In this document: one piece after another, positions 52,462 to 61,547 of the stretch | How the letters are laid out: each line of letters starts with the position of its first letter | How positions within the stretch are numbered: the stretch's first letter is position 1 | DNA from: Streptomyces sp. BK208 | Lineage (GTDB): Bacteria > Actinomycetota > Actinomycetes > Streptomycetales > Streptomycetaceae | Assembly: GCF_004364245.1 (NCBI RefSeq) | Contig: NZ_SOAV01000007.1 | Span: 1 to 64,000, forward strand | Length of the DNA: 64,000 nucleotides | Direction: 5' to 3' | Position numbers and translations under genes: made by a program | Notes under the pieces: model-generated | Told to the model about the DNA's origin: nothing | The model's database searches: none | The model's input: only the letters and a program-made list of their open reading frames with translations

Positions 52462-53364
52462 GTGAGGATCAAGCGCACCACCCCCCGCAGCGGCATCACG
52501 AGACGGACTCGGCTGATCGCCGTTTCCACCGGCCTCGTGGCCGCCGCCGCCGTCGCGATCCCCAGCGCGAACGCGGCACCCGCCCCGGCCACCTTCAGCG
52601 CCGCCGAGCTGAGCAGTGCCGGCAACGCGGTGCTCCAGGCCGACGTCCCGGGCACCGCCTGGGCCGTCGACAGCGAGTCCGGCCGGGTGCTGCTCACCGT
52701 CGACAGCACCGTCTCCCAGGCGGAGCTCGCGAAGATCAAGAAGCAGGCCGGGGACAAGGCCGACGCGCTCACGATCAAGCGCACCCCCGGCACGTTCAAC
52801 AAGCTCATCCAGGGCGGCGACGCCATCTACGCGAGCAGCTGGCGCTGCTCCCTCGGCTTCAACGTCCGCGCCAGCAACGGCACCGAGTACTTCCTGACCG
52901 CCGGTCACTGCACCGACGGCGCCGGCGCCTGGCGCGCCAGCTCCGGAGGCACCGTCATCGGACAGACGGCCGGCTCGAGCTTCCCGGGCAACGACTACGG
53001 CATCGTGCAGTACACCGGGTCCGTCGCCCGGCCCGGCACCGCCAACGGCGTGGACATCACCCGCGCGGCCACCCCGAGTGTGGGCACCACGGTCATCCGT
53101 GACGGGTCCACCAGCGGTACCCACAGCGGCCGGGTCACCGCCCTGAACGCCACCGTCAACTACGGCGGCGGCGACGTAGTCTCCGGCCTGATCCAGACCA
53201 CGGTCTGCGCCGAGCCCGGCGACTCCGGCGGTTCGCTCTACGGCAGCAACGGCACCGCGTACGGTCTGACCTCCGGCGGCAGCGGCAACTGCTCCTCCGG
53301 CGGTACGACGTTCTTCCAGCCGGTCGTGGAGGCCCTGAACGCCTACGGCGTCAGCGTCTACTGA
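52462..53364 (+). CDS. Secreted S1-family serine protease, streptogrisin type (first)
   Basis: A 300-residue preproprotein. The basic signal peptide (RIKRTTPRSGITRRTRLIAV, hydrophobic core, cleavage after SANA) is followed by an alpha-lytic-type pro-domain (about 37-115) and the mature chymotrypsin-fold protease starting near GGDAIYASSWRCSLGFNV. Catalytic triad: His149 in TAGHC, Asp178 in GNDYG, Ser255 in GDSGGS. Secreted and self-processed. The GTG has GGAGGAA at 6 bases. A terminator follows, then a second streptogrisin gene. Confidence 0.94.
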   Translation: MRIKRTTPRSGITRRTRLIAVSTGLVAAAAVAIPSANAAPAPATFSAAELSSAGNAVLQADVPGTAWAVDSESGRVLLTVDSTVSQAELAKIKKQAGDKADALTIKRTPGTFNKLIQGGDAIYASSWRCSLGFNVRASNGTEYFLTAGHCTDGAGAWRASSGGTVIGQTAGSSFPGNDYGIVQYTGSVARPGTANGVDITRAATPSVGTTVIRDGSTSGTHSGRVTALNATVNYGGGDVVSGLIQTTVCAEPGDSGGSLYGSNGTAYGLTSGGSGNCSSGGTTFFQPVVEALNAYGVSVY

Positions 53365-53395
53365 CCGGTCCGCCCGTCCGGCCGGCGGTGCGACC

Positions 53396-53427
53396 AGCCC
53401 CCGTACACCCAGTGGTGTGCGGGGGCT
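53396..53427 (+). terminator. Terminator after the first protease gene
   Basis: A 14-bp stem with one G-T pair (53396-53409 with 53414-53427) and a 4-nt loop, 31 bases past the stop. Confidence 0.8.
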
Positions 53428-53639
53428 CTCCGCTGTCCGGGCCGAGGGCCCGCGAATCCTCTGCGAAGGGATACGAATGGTGAAGGCCGTGTGACCGCCC
53501 TGGAGTTGTCGTGCGCACGTCCTGGAGTCGACCTTGTGTGCGGCCTGTGGAATCGGAAGAGTCAACGCTCGTCAACCAGCCTTCCGGTTCACGGGGTCCC
53601 CACAACCTCGCGGACCGACCCCCCACAGGAGGACGTGAG

Positions 53640-54722
53640 TTGAAGCACCGACGCATACCCAGGCGACGGGCCGCCGTGGTAGGTGCGGGAATCACCGCAC
53701 TGGTCGCCGCGGGAGTCACCTTCCAGAGCGCGAACGCCAGCGAGGCCCCGAAGACCGCCGCACCCGAGACCCTGTCGGTCACGGCGGCCGGGAAGCTCGC
53801 CTCCACGCTGCTCGGCGACCTCGGCACCGACGCCGCGGGCACGTACTACGACGCGCAGGCCAAGAGCCTCGTCGTCAACGTGCTCGATCAGGCCGCCGCG
53901 CAGACCGTCGAGGACGCCGGCGCCGAGGCGAGAATCGTCGAGAACTCGCTCGCCGACCTGAAGAGCGCGCGCACCACCCTCACCGAGGACGCGACCATCC
54001 CGGGCACGTCCTGGGCGACCGACCCGACCACCAACAAGGTCGTCGTCACCGCCGACCGCACGGTCTCCAAGGCCGAGCTGGCCAAGCTGACCCGGGTGGT
54101 CGACGGACTGGGCGCCAAGGCCGAGCTCAAGCGGACCAAGGGCGAGTACAAGGCCTTCGTCGCGGGCGGGGACGCCATCACCGGAGGCGGCGGGCGCTGC
54201 TCGCTCGGCTTCAACGTGACCAAGGGCGGCGAGCCGTACTTCATCACCGCCGGCCACTGCACCGAGTCCATCTCCAGCTGGTCGGACTCCTCCGGGAACG
54301 TCATCGGCGAGAACGAGGCCTCCAGCTTCCCGGACAACGACTACGGGCTGGTCAAGTACACCGCCGACGTGGCCCACCCGAGCGAGGTGAACCTCTACAA
54401 CGGCTCCTCGCAGGCCATCTCGGGCGCCGCCGAGGCCACCGTCGGCATGCAGGTGACCCGCAGCGGCTCCACCACCCAGGTGCACGACGGGACGGTCACC
54501 GGCCTGGACGCCACCGTGAACTACGGCAACGGCGACATCGTCAACGGCCTCATCCAGACCGACGTCTGCGCCGAGCCCGGTGACAGCGGCGGCTCGCTCT
54601 TCTCGGGCGACAAGGCCATCGGCCTCACCTCCGGCGGCAGCGGCGACTGCACCTCCGGCGGCGAGACCTTCTTCCAGCCGGTGACGGAGGCCCTGTCGGC
54701 CACCGGCACGCAGATCGGCTGA
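53640..54722 (+). CDS. Secreted S1-family serine protease, streptogrisin type (second)
   Basis: A 360-residue preproprotein with a twin-Arg-rich basic signal (KHRRIPRRRAAVVGAG), a longer pro-domain (about 40-170) than its neighbour, and the mature protease from about GGDAITGGGGRCSLGFNV. Catalytic triad: His206, Asp234, Ser316 (TAGHC, DNDYG, GDSGGS). The TTG at 53640 has ACAGGAGGA 7 bases upstream. It is a diverged tandem copy of the preceding gene, with its own promoter region and terminator. Confidence 0.93.
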   Translation: MKHRRIPRRRAAVVGAGITALVAAGVTFQSANASEAPKTAAPETLSVTAAGKLASTLLGDLGTDAAGTYYDAQAKSLVVNVLDQAAAQTVEDAGAEARIVENSLADLKSARTTLTEDATIPGTSWATDPTTNKVVVTADRTVSKAELAKLTRVVDGLGAKAELKRTKGEYKAFVAGGDAITGGGGRCSLGFNVTKGGEPYFITAGHCTESISSWSDSSGNVIGENEASSFPDNDYGLVKYTADVAHPSEVNLYNGSSQAISGAAEATVGMQVTRSGSTTQVHDGTVTGLDATVNYGNGDIVNGLIQTDVCAEPGDSGGSLFSGDKAIGLTSGGSGDCTSGGETFFQPVTEALSATGTQIG

Positions 54723-54742
54723 GCGGTACCCGCACTCCGGTG

Positions 54743-54774
54743 AAGTCCCGTCCCGCGCACGTGGGGCGGGACTT
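54743..54774 (+). terminator. Terminator after the second protease gene
   Basis: A 12-bp stem (AAGTCCCG... with ...CGGGACTT, one G-T pair) between the protease stop and the convergent membrane gene. Confidence 0.75.
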
Positions 54775-54791
54775 CCGCGTGGGTACGGCGG

Positions 54792-55856
54792 TCAGCCGGC
54801 CGGCGCGGGCGGCAGGTCCGGCTCCTGTCGCCCGCGGCGCGGCAGCGCGGCCGCCAGCATCGTGATCACCGTCCCCGCGACCGCCCACGCCCACAGCACC
54901 AGCAGGGAGGCGGTCACGTCGTTCCCCTTGAAGTAGGCGATCGAGCGGGCCGCCCAGGTGCCCGCGCCCGGCGGCAGCGCCGGGCCGATCGCCTTCCAGA
55001 ACGGCGGCAGCAGCGGCAGCGGGAAGGCGCCGCCCGCGCTCGGGTTGCCCGCGATCACCACCAGCAGGATCGCCAGGCCGATGCCGACGATCCCGAAGAC
55101 GCCCTGGAGGGCGAGCGTGGCGGCCCCCACCGCGAAGGTGATCAGCGCACCGAGCCCCCACAGGTCCAGCACACTGCCGGGCAGCGCGCCCAGAATCGGC
55201 CCGATGATCACCGCGCCGCCGAGCCCGCCGACGATCGAGACCAGCGCCATCACGATCAGCCGGATCGCCGCCCGGCGCGGGTTGGCCGGCCGGGCGCCGG
55301 TGCTGATCGCCAGGATCGAGGCGCACAGGTAGCCGCCGACGCACCAGCCCACGACCAGGTAGAAGGACGACAGCCCGTCGAAGTCGTGGGGCGAGGCCGG
55401 GGCCACGTCGACGACCCGTACGGTGCGCCCCTCGGCCTTCTCCACCCGGCCGGTGACGCCCTCCAGGGTGGTGGCGAGGACGGTGCCGCCGCCGGAGGCG
55501 ACCAGCAGGGTGTCGGTGCGGCCGGAGGGGTCGAGGACCAGGGCGCCGTCGATCTCCCGGTCCATGATCTGCCGCCGGGCGCTCGCCTCGTCGGTCACCG
55601 CGCGCGGGTCCAGCGGGGAGCCGGGCAGCCGCTCCAGCCGGTCCACCGTCCGCCCGGCCGCCGCCCCGGGCGCGACCACCCCGAAGGGCACGTCCTTCGG
55701 CCTGGGGTCGTGCAGTGCTCCTACGTAGGAGGCGATGAACAGCAGCTGGAGCGCGATCACGCCGAGTACGAGCAGGGTGGCCCGCGGGGTGACGGCGTCC
55801 TTCACCTCACCGAGGAAGGAGCCGCTTCGCGTGCGGGGGCCCGGTGTGTGTGACAT
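54792..55856 (-). CDS. ABC-2/YhgE-like membrane protein
   Basis: A 354-residue membrane protein: one N-terminal helix (TLLVLGVIALQLLFIASYVG), a large extracytoplasmic domain (about 45-180), then five helices (GGLGGAVIIGPILGALPGSV, VGIGLAILLVVIAGN) in the YhgE/Pip or ABC-2 permease layout. No ATPase is adjacent. Such proteins export polymers or proteins or act as phage receptors. The ATG at 55856 has GTGGGG upstream; the long upstream frame is not coding-like. It is divergent from dnaE2, with 173 bases between the starts. Confidence 0.78.
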   Translation of the reverse strand: MSHTPGPRTRSGSFLGEVKDAVTPRATLLVLGVIALQLLFIASYVGALHDPRPKDVPFGVVAPGAAAGRTVDRLERLPGSPLDPRAVTDEASARRQIMDREIDGALVLDPSGRTDTLLVASGGGTVLATTLEGVTGRVEKAEGRTVRVVDVAPASPHDFDGLSSFYLVVGWCVGGYLCASILAISTGARPANPRRAAIRLIVMALVSIVGGLGGAVIIGPILGALPGSVLDLWGLGALITFAVGAATLALQGVFGIVGIGLAILLVVIAGNPSAGGAFPLPLLPPFWKAIGPALPPGAGTWAARSIAYFKGNDVTASLLVLWAWAVAGTVITMLAAALPRRGRQEPDLPPAPAG

Positions 55857-55959
55857 GTCCCCACAGTCCGGGTCGGGGAGCGTTTGCGCAGGTGGGGCGG
55901 GGCCGAACGGATGTCGTACATACATTCGAGGATGGGGGTATGGTGGGTGAGGTAGCTGG

Positions 55960-55971
55960 GAACAGACGTTC
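55960..55971. promoter_or_regulatory. SOS (LexA) box upstream of dnaE2
   Basis: GAAC-agac-GTTC fits the actinobacterial/Bacillus LexA box GAAC-N4-GTTC and is followed directly by GATAAT (55972-55977), a good -10. LexA bound there would cover the promoter of the dnaE2 operon, 59 bases before its ATG. Confidence 0.85.
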
Positions 55972-56029
55972 GATAATGGCGTTCGGGCCGACGTGGTCAG
56001 GCGTCGGTTCATGAGTCGGGAGGTGCGTG

Positions 56030-59000
56030 ATGCCGGGTTTCACGCACCTGCACACCGTCTCCGGGTTCTCCGCCCGCTACGGCGCCTCCCACCCGGAGCG
56101 GCTGGCCGAGCGCGCCGTCGAGCGGGGCATGGACGCCCTCGCCCTCACCGACCGCGACACCCTCGCGGGCACGGTCCGCTTCGCCAAGGCCTGCGCGAAG
56201 GCGGGCGTCCGTCCGCTGTTCGGAACGGAGCTCGCGGTCGCCGCCCCCGAGCCCGAGGCGGAACGCACGGACACCTCCGTACGCCGGGACCGGCTCCGTA
56301 CTCCCGTGCGCGGCGGCGCCTTCGTCGACGAGTCGGCCCCGCGGGTGACCTTCCTCGCCCGGGACGGCGCCCGCGGCTGGGCCGACCTGTGCCGCCTCGT
56401 CTCCGCCGCCCACACGGCCGAGGGCACCCCGCTGCTGTCCTGGCCCGACAACCACGCCGAAGGGCTGACCGTCCTGCTCGGCCCCGACTCCGACGTCGGC
56501 CGCGCCCTCGCCGCCGGCCGCCCCGACCGCGCGGCGAAGCTCCTCGCCCCCTGGCGGGAGGTCTACGGCGACGCCCTGCGCCTGGAGGCCGTCTGGCACG
56601 GCCGCAAGGGCACCGGTCACGGCTCCCTGCGCCTGGCCTCCCGCACCGTCGGCTTCGCCGCCGAGCAGGGCGTCCGGCCGGTGCTCACCAACGCCGTCCG
56701 CTACGCCGACCCCGGCCAGGGCCCCGTCGCCGACGTCCTGGACGCCGCCCGCCGCCTCGTCCCGATCGACGCCACCAAGGAGCTGGACTCCGGCGAGGCC
56801 TGGCTCAAGGACGCCGGTGCCATGGGGCAGGCCGCCGAGCGGATCGTCGAGTCCGCGGGCTTCCGGCGCGAGGCCGCCCACCGCCTGCTGGAGCAGACCC
56901 GGGCCACGGCAGCCGAGTGCCTGGTGGACCCCGAGGACGACCTCGGCATGGGCGCCGTCCACTTCCCCGAGCCGCACCTCGTGGGCGCCGGGCGCCGCAC
57001 CGCCCAGCGGACGCTCGCGTCCCGGGCGGCGGCGGGCATGGTGCGCCGCGGCTACGACCGGCGGCCGGGCCACCGCGAGTACTGGGAGCGGATGCACCAC
57101 GAGCTGGACATCATCGCCCACCACGGCTTCGCCTCGTACTTCCTCACCGTCGCCCAGGTCGTGGACGACGTACGGCACATGGGCATCCGGGTCGCCGCGC
57201 GCGGATCCGGCGCGGGCTCGCTCGTCAACCACCTCCTCGGCATCGCCCACGCCGACCCGGTCGAGCACGGGCTGCTGATGGAGCGGTTCCTGTCCAAGGA
57301 GCGGGTCGTGCTGCCCGACATCGACATCGACGTGGAGTCCGCCCGCCGCCTGGAGGTCTACCGCGCGATCATCGGCCGGTTCGGCACCGAGCGGGTCGCC
57401 ACGGTCGCCATGCCGGAGACGTACCGGGTGCGCCACGCCATCCGCGACGTCGGCGCCGCCCTGTCCATGGACCCGGCCGAGATCGACCGGGTCGCCAAGT
57501 CCTTCCCGCACATCCGCGCCCGCGACGCCCGCGCGGCGCTGGAGGAGCTGCCCGAGCTGCGGGAACTGGCGGGGGAGTCCCGGCGGGACGGAGGAGGGCG
57601 GTACGGCAGGCTCTGGGAACTGGTCGAGGGCCTCGACGCCCTCCCGCGCGGCATCGCCATGCACCCCTGCGGCGTCCTCCTGTCCGACGCCTCCCTGCTC
57701 TCCCGCACGCCGGTCGTGCCGACCAGCGGCGAGGGCTTCCCGATGGCCCAGTTCGACAAGGACGACGTGGAGGACCTCGGGCTGCTCAAGCTGGACGTGC
57801 TCGGCGTACGGATGCAGTCGGCGATGGCGCACGCGGTCGCCGAGGTGGAGCGGGCGACGGGGGAGCGGGTCGACCTGGACGCCGTGCCCGAGGGCGACCC
57901 CGCGACGTACCGGATGATCCGGTCCGCCGAGACGCTGGGCTGCTTCCAGATCGAGTCACCGGGTCAGCGGGACCTGGTGGGCAGGCTCCAGCCGTCGACC
58001 TTCCACGACCTCGTGGTCGACATCTCGCTCTTCCGGCCCGGCCCGGTCGCCGCCGACATGGTGCGGCCGTTCATCGAGGCCCGGCACGGACGGGCGCCGG
58101 TGCGCTACCCGCACGAGGACCTGACGGAGCCGCTGGAGGGCACCTACGGGGTCGTCGTCTTCCACGAGCAGGTCATCGACATCGTGGCGATCATGACCGG
58201 CTGCGGACGCGGCGAGGCCGACCGGGTGCGGCGCGGTCTCTCCGACCCGGAGTCGCAGGGGCGGATCAAGGTGTGGTTCGCCCAGCACGCGGCGGCGAAC
58301 GGCTACGACGCGGAAACGATCCGGCGCACCTGGGAGATCGTCGAGGCCTTCGGCAGCTACGGCTTCTGCAAGGCGCACGCCGTCGCCTTCGCGGTGCCGA
58401 CGTACCAGTCGGCATGGCTGAAGGCCCATCACCCGGCAGCCTTCTACGCGGGACTGCTCACCCACGACCCCGGCATGTACCCCAAGCGGCTGCTGCTGGC
58501 GGATGCGCGACGGCGCGGGGTGCCGATCCTGCCGCTGGACGTGAACAGGTCCGGGGTCGCACACAGGATCGAACTGGTGTCTGAATCAAGGGGTCCGGGC
58601 ACGTGGGGCCTGCGCCTCGCCCTGTCCGACGTGCACGGCATCAGCGAGGCCGAGGCGGAACGGATCGCCGAGGGGCAGCCCTACGCCTCCCTGCTCGACT
58701 TCTGGGAACGAGCCCGCCCCAGCAAGCCGCTGGCCGGACGGCTCGCCCAGGTCGGCGCGCTGGACGCGTTCGGTGCCAACCGCCGCGACCTGCAACTGCA
58801 CCTGACCGAACTGCACCGCGGCGCCCGGGGCGGACGCGGCGACCAGCTCCCCCTCGCCGGCGGCCGCAGGACCGCCTCCGCCGGACTGCCCGACCTCACC
58901 TCGGCGGAGAGGCTCAGCGCCGAACTCGGCGTGCTCTCCATGGACGCCTCGCGCAACCTGATGGACGACCACGGCGGCTTCCTGCGCGAGCTGGGCGTGG

Positions 59001-59578
59001 TGTCGGCCAAGCGGCTGCGCGAGACGCGGCACGGGGAGACGGTGCTGGTGGCGGGCGCCAAGGCGGCCACCCAGACCCCGCCGATCCGCTCCGGCCGCCG
59101 GGTCATCTTCTCCACCCTCGACGACGGCTCGGGACTGGTCGACCTCGCCTTCTTCGACGACTCCCACGACGCCTGCGCGCACACCGTCTTCCACTCCTGG
59201 CTGCTGCTGGTGCGCGGGGTGGTGCAGCGGCGCGGCCCGCGCAGCTTCAGCGTCGTCGGCTCCGCCGCCTGGAACCTCGCCGACCTGCTGGAGGTGCGCC
59301 GGGAGGAGGGCCTGGAGGGCGTCGCCGCCCGGCTGGCCGCGGCGGGCGGAGGCCCGGAGGGCGACGATCCCGGGGGTGGTCCGGCGCGCCGCCGCCTCGC
59401 CGGTTCGGACGGACGGCCCGCGCCGGCCGGTTCCGCGGCCCAGGACCCGATGGAGCAGCGGAGGATCCGCATGTCCACCGGGTACGAGATGCACCCCTGG
59501 GCCGATCTGCGCCCCGCGGGCGAAGGGCCCGCGGTCGGAAGGAAGTTGTGGCACCAGAGCCCGGGGAGTGCGGGATGA
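56030..59578 (+). CDS. dnaE2: Error-prone DNA polymerase III alpha subunit DnaE2 (ImuC)
   Basis: A 1182-residue C-family polymerase for translesion synthesis. The N-terminal PHP domain starts GFTHLHTVSGFSARYGASHP; the palm has two catalytic Asp in LPDIDIDVES (residues about 430 and 432); then GCFQIESPGQRDLVGRL, and a C-terminal OB-fold (KAATQTPPIRSGRRVIFSTL) and a Gly/Pro/Arg-rich linker. The ATG at 56030 has GGGAGG at 6 bases; a GTG one codon earlier is too close. Its stop overlaps the Y-family gene, and an SOS box lies upstream. Confidence 0.94.
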   Translation: MPGFTHLHTVSGFSARYGASHPERLAERAVERGMDALALTDRDTLAGTVRFAKACAKAGVRPLFGTELAVAAPEPEAERTDTSVRRDRLRTPVRGGAFVDESAPRVTFLARDGARGWADLCRLVSAAHTAEGTPLLSWPDNHAEGLTVLLGPDSDVGRALAAGRPDRAAKLLAPWREVYGDALRLEAVWHGRKGTGHGSLRLASRTVGFAAEQGVRPVLTNAVRYADPGQGPVADVLDAARRLVPIDATKELDSGEAWLKDAGAMGQAAERIVESAGFRREAAHRLLEQTRATAAECLVDPEDDLGMGAVHFPEPHLVGAGRRTAQRTLASRAAAGMVRRGYDRRPGHREYWERMHHELDIIAHHGFASYFLTVAQVVDDVRHMGIRVAARGSGAGSLVNHLLGIAHADPVEHGLLMERFLSKERVVLPDIDIDVESARRLEVYRAIIGRFGTERVATVAMPETYRVRHAIRDVGAALSMDPAEIDRVAKSFPHIRARDARAALEELPELRELAGESRRDGGGRYGRLWELVEGLDALPRGIAMHPCGVLLSDASLLSRTPVVPTSGEGFPMAQFDKDDVEDLGLLKLDVLGVRMQSAMAHAVAEVERATGERVDLDAVPEGDPATYRMIRSAETLGCFQIESPGQRDLVGRLQPSTFHDLVVDISLFRPGPVAADMVRPFIEARHGRAPVRYPHEDLTEPLEGTYGVVVFHEQVIDIVAIMTGCGRGEADRVRRGLSDPESQGRIKVWFAQHAAANGYDAETIRRTWEIVEAFGSYGFCKAHAVAFAVPTYQSAWLKAHHPAAFYAGLLTHDPGMYPKRLLLADARRRGVPILPLDVNRSGVAHRIELVSESRGPGTWGLRLALSDVHGISEAEAERIAEGQPYASLLDFWERARPSKPLAGRLAQVGALDAFGANRRDLQLHLTELHRGARGGRGDQLPLAGGRRTASAGLPDLTSAERLSAELGVLSMDASRNLMDDHGGFLRELGVVSAKRLRETRHGETVLVAGAKAATQTPPIRSGRRVIFSTLDDGSGLVDLAFFDDSHDACAHTVFHSWLLLVRGVVQRRGPRSFSVVGSAAWNLADLLEVRREEGLEGVAARLAAAGGGPEGDDPGGGPARRRLAGSDGRPAPAGSAAQDPMEQRRIRMSTGYEMHPWADLRPAGEGPAVGRKLWHQSPGSAG

Positions 59579-60543
59579 CGATTCTCTGCGTACGTTTCCA
59601 GCCGCCGCCGACGCGTGAGGCGGCCCTGCCCGAACTGCTCGGTCTCCTAGAGGAGTTCACGCCGGTCGTCGAGGCGCTGCCGCCCGACGGCGCGCTGGCC
59701 GACCTGCGCGGCGCCGAACGGTACTTCGGGCGCGACGCCGTGGAGCTGGCCTCGGTGATCCGGGTGCGCGCCCTCGCGCTGTACGGCGTGGACTGCGTGA
59801 TCGGCGCCGGCCCCGGCCCGATGCTGGCCCGCATGGCGCTGCGCGACGCCCGGCCGGGGCTGACCCGCGCGGTCCCCGGCGGCGGCGAGCGGGACTTCCT
59901 CGCCGGCCGGCCCGTCGCCGCGCTGCCCGGCGTCGGCACCGCGACCGCGCGCACACTGTGCGAGTACGGCCTCGACACCCTCGGCCGGGTCGCCGCCGCG
60001 CCGCTGTCCACGCTCCAGCGGCTGGTGGGCGCGAGGACCGGCCGCGAGCTGCACGAGAAGGCCCAGGGCGTCGACCGCGGCCGGGTCGTCCCCAACGGCG
60101 TCTCCCGGTCCCTGGCCGCCGACCGCCCCTTCGACCGCGACGAACTCGATCCCGGCCGCCACCGCCGCGCCCTGCTCTCGGCCGCCGAGGAACTGGGCGC
60201 CCGGCTGCGCGCCGTGGACAAGGTGTGCCGCACCCTCACCCTGACCGTCCGCTACGCCGACCGGTCGGCCACCACTCGCAGCCGCACCCTGAAGGAGCCG
60301 ACCGCGCACTCGGCGGCCCTGACCCGGGTCGCGTACGACCTGTACGGGGCGCTCGGCCTCCAGCGCGCCCGGGTCCGCTCGGTCGCCCTGCGGGCCGAGG
60401 GGCTCACGCCCGCCGAACAGGCCTCCCACCAGCTCACCTTCGACCCCGTGGACGAGAAGGTCCGCCGGATCGAGGAGGTCGCGGACCGCGCGCGGGCGAA
60501 GTTCGGACCGCGGGCGGTGATGCCGGGGTCGCTGGCGGCGTGA
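59575..60543 (+). CDS. Catalytically degenerate Y-family polymerase protein (ImuB-like)
   Basis: A 322-residue DinB/ImuB homologue. It lacks the usual first 80 residues: after MTILCVRFQPPP it goes straight to the region before the second catalytic site, LLGLLEEFTPVVEALPPDGA, where DinB has S-x-D-E; the acids and the D-M-D motif are missing. The HhH region (ALPGVGTATARTLCEYGLDT) and little finger domain are intact, ending HQLTFDPVDEKVRR, a plausible beta-clamp-binding QLxF-type motif. It is coupled to dnaE2 by ATGA. It probably bridges DnaE2 to the clamp, as ImuB does. Confidence 0.85.
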   Translation: MTILCVRFQPPPTREAALPELLGLLEEFTPVVEALPPDGALADLRGAERYFGRDAVELASVIRVRALALYGVDCVIGAGPGPMLARMALRDARPGLTRAVPGGGERDFLAGRPVAALPGVGTATARTLCEYGLDTLGRVAAAPLSTLQRLVGARTGRELHEKAQGVDRGRVVPNGVSRSLAADRPFDRDELDPGRHRRALLSAAEELGARLRAVDKVCRTLTLTVRYADRSATTRSRTLKEPTAHSAALTRVAYDLYGALGLQRARVRSVALRAEGLTPAEQASHQLTFDPVDEKVRRIEEVADRARAKFGPRAVMPGSLAA

Positions 60544-60559
60544 GACCCCGGCCCGCCGG

Positions 60560-60934
60560 TCAGTTGGCCCACGGGGGAGCGAGGCGGGTGCCGTCGGCCA
60601 GCTCCGCCGTCAGGCCGACCGAGGTGGTGACCCAGGAGGTCGCGGTCCGGTCGGTGGGGTTCTCGACGGCGAGGGTCGCCCCGGAGTTGATGATCACGGT
60701 GTCGCCCGCGGTGACGCGCTCGGTGCGGCCGTCGAGGGTGATCAGCAGCTCGCCGGTGAGCAGGTGGAGGACCTCCTCCCGGTCGACGGTGTGCGCGGGC
60801 GCCTTCGTGCCCGCCGGGATCTCGCCCCGCCAGGCGCACAGCTCCCTGCTGCCGACGCGGGGGGTGGCGTACGAGACGAAGCGGGCGCCGTGGATCTCGT
60901 GGGTGACGCCTTCGGACGAACGGACGACGGGCAT
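60560..60934 (-). CDS. Cupin-domain protein
   Basis: A 124-residue single-domain cupin. The two cupin motifs are AHTVDREEVLHLLTGELLIT (metal-binding His/Glu) and GDTVIINSGATLAVEN. The role is open; small cupins act as enzymes or ligand sensors. It is divergent from the MarR gene, with two palindromic sites between them, so MarR likely controls it. The ATG at 60934 is supported by the gap. Confidence 0.85.
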   Translation of the reverse strand: MPVVRSSEGVTHEIHGARFVSYATPRVGSRELCAWRGEIPAGTKAPAHTVDREEVLHLLTGELLITLDGRTERVTAGDTVIINSGATLAVENPTDRTATSWVTTSVGLTAELADGTRLAPPWAN

Positions 60935-60972
60935 GGCGGACTCCTCCGTGCGGGATCAGTCGGTCGGCATTT

Positions 60973-61016
60973 GGTCAAGCAGCTTGACCTTTCGCTTATG
61001 GTCAAGCTGCTTGACC
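60973..61016. promoter_or_regulatory. Twin 17-bp palindromic operators between cupin and marR genes
   Basis: GGTCAAGCAGCTTGACC (60973-60989) and GGTCAAGCTGCTTGACC (61000-61016) are each palindromic around one central base and are exact reverse complements of one another, with centres 27 bases apart. MarR dimers usually bind such sites. A partial copy, GCTGTCAAGG, follows near 61019. Confidence 0.88.
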
Positions 61017-61044
61017 AAGCTGTCAAGGGTGTTTCAATGCCACC

Positions 61045-61491
61045 GTGCAGAACTCCGACGCCATGGCCCTGACCGCCGCCCTGCTCGCCGCGGCCGGCGG
61101 GCTCACGCAGCGCATCCACGAGGGTGTCGTCGCCCGCGGCTTCGAGAATGTGCGACCCGCGCACGGGTTCGCCTTCGCCCGGCTCGCCCCGGACGGCGCG
61201 ACGGTCACCGACCTGGCCGTGCACCTGGGGGTGACCAAGCAGGCCGCCAGTCAGCTCGTCGACGAGCTGGTCCGCAAGGGATACGCCGAGCGCCGGCCGC
61301 ATCCCGTCGACGCGCGCGCCCGGCTCGTCGTGATGACGGAGGCGGGGTGGGCCTGCACGCGGGCGGCGGAGGCGGCGGCCGCGGAAGCCGTGGGCGCATG
61401 GGCCGAGGTGCTCGGCGAGGAAGGGGTGCGTGCGCTGCGCGACGGTCTGCTGCGCGTGGCGCCGGGCGGGCCGATCCGGCCCGCCCGGTGA
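61045..61491 (+). CDS. MarR family transcriptional regulator
   Basis: A 148-residue winged-helix regulator: helix-turn-helix TDLAVHLGVTKQAASQLVDE (about residues 55-75) with wing YAERRPHPVDARARLVVM. Divergent from the cupin gene across the twin operators, suggesting joint repression released by a small ligand. The GTG at 61045 is used; an ATG six codons later at 61063 is possible. Confidence 0.88.
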   Translation: MQNSDAMALTAALLAAAGGLTQRIHEGVVARGFENVRPAHGFAFARLAPDGATVTDLAVHLGVTKQAASQLVDELVRKGYAERRPHPVDARARLVVMTEAGWACTRAAEAAAAEAVGAWAEVLGEEGVRALRDGLLRVAPGGPIRPAR

Positions 61492-61547
61492 GCCCGGTCC
61501 CTCTGTCACCTGCGGTGCCGGCGGCGCCGGTTGCCACCGGAAGTTTT

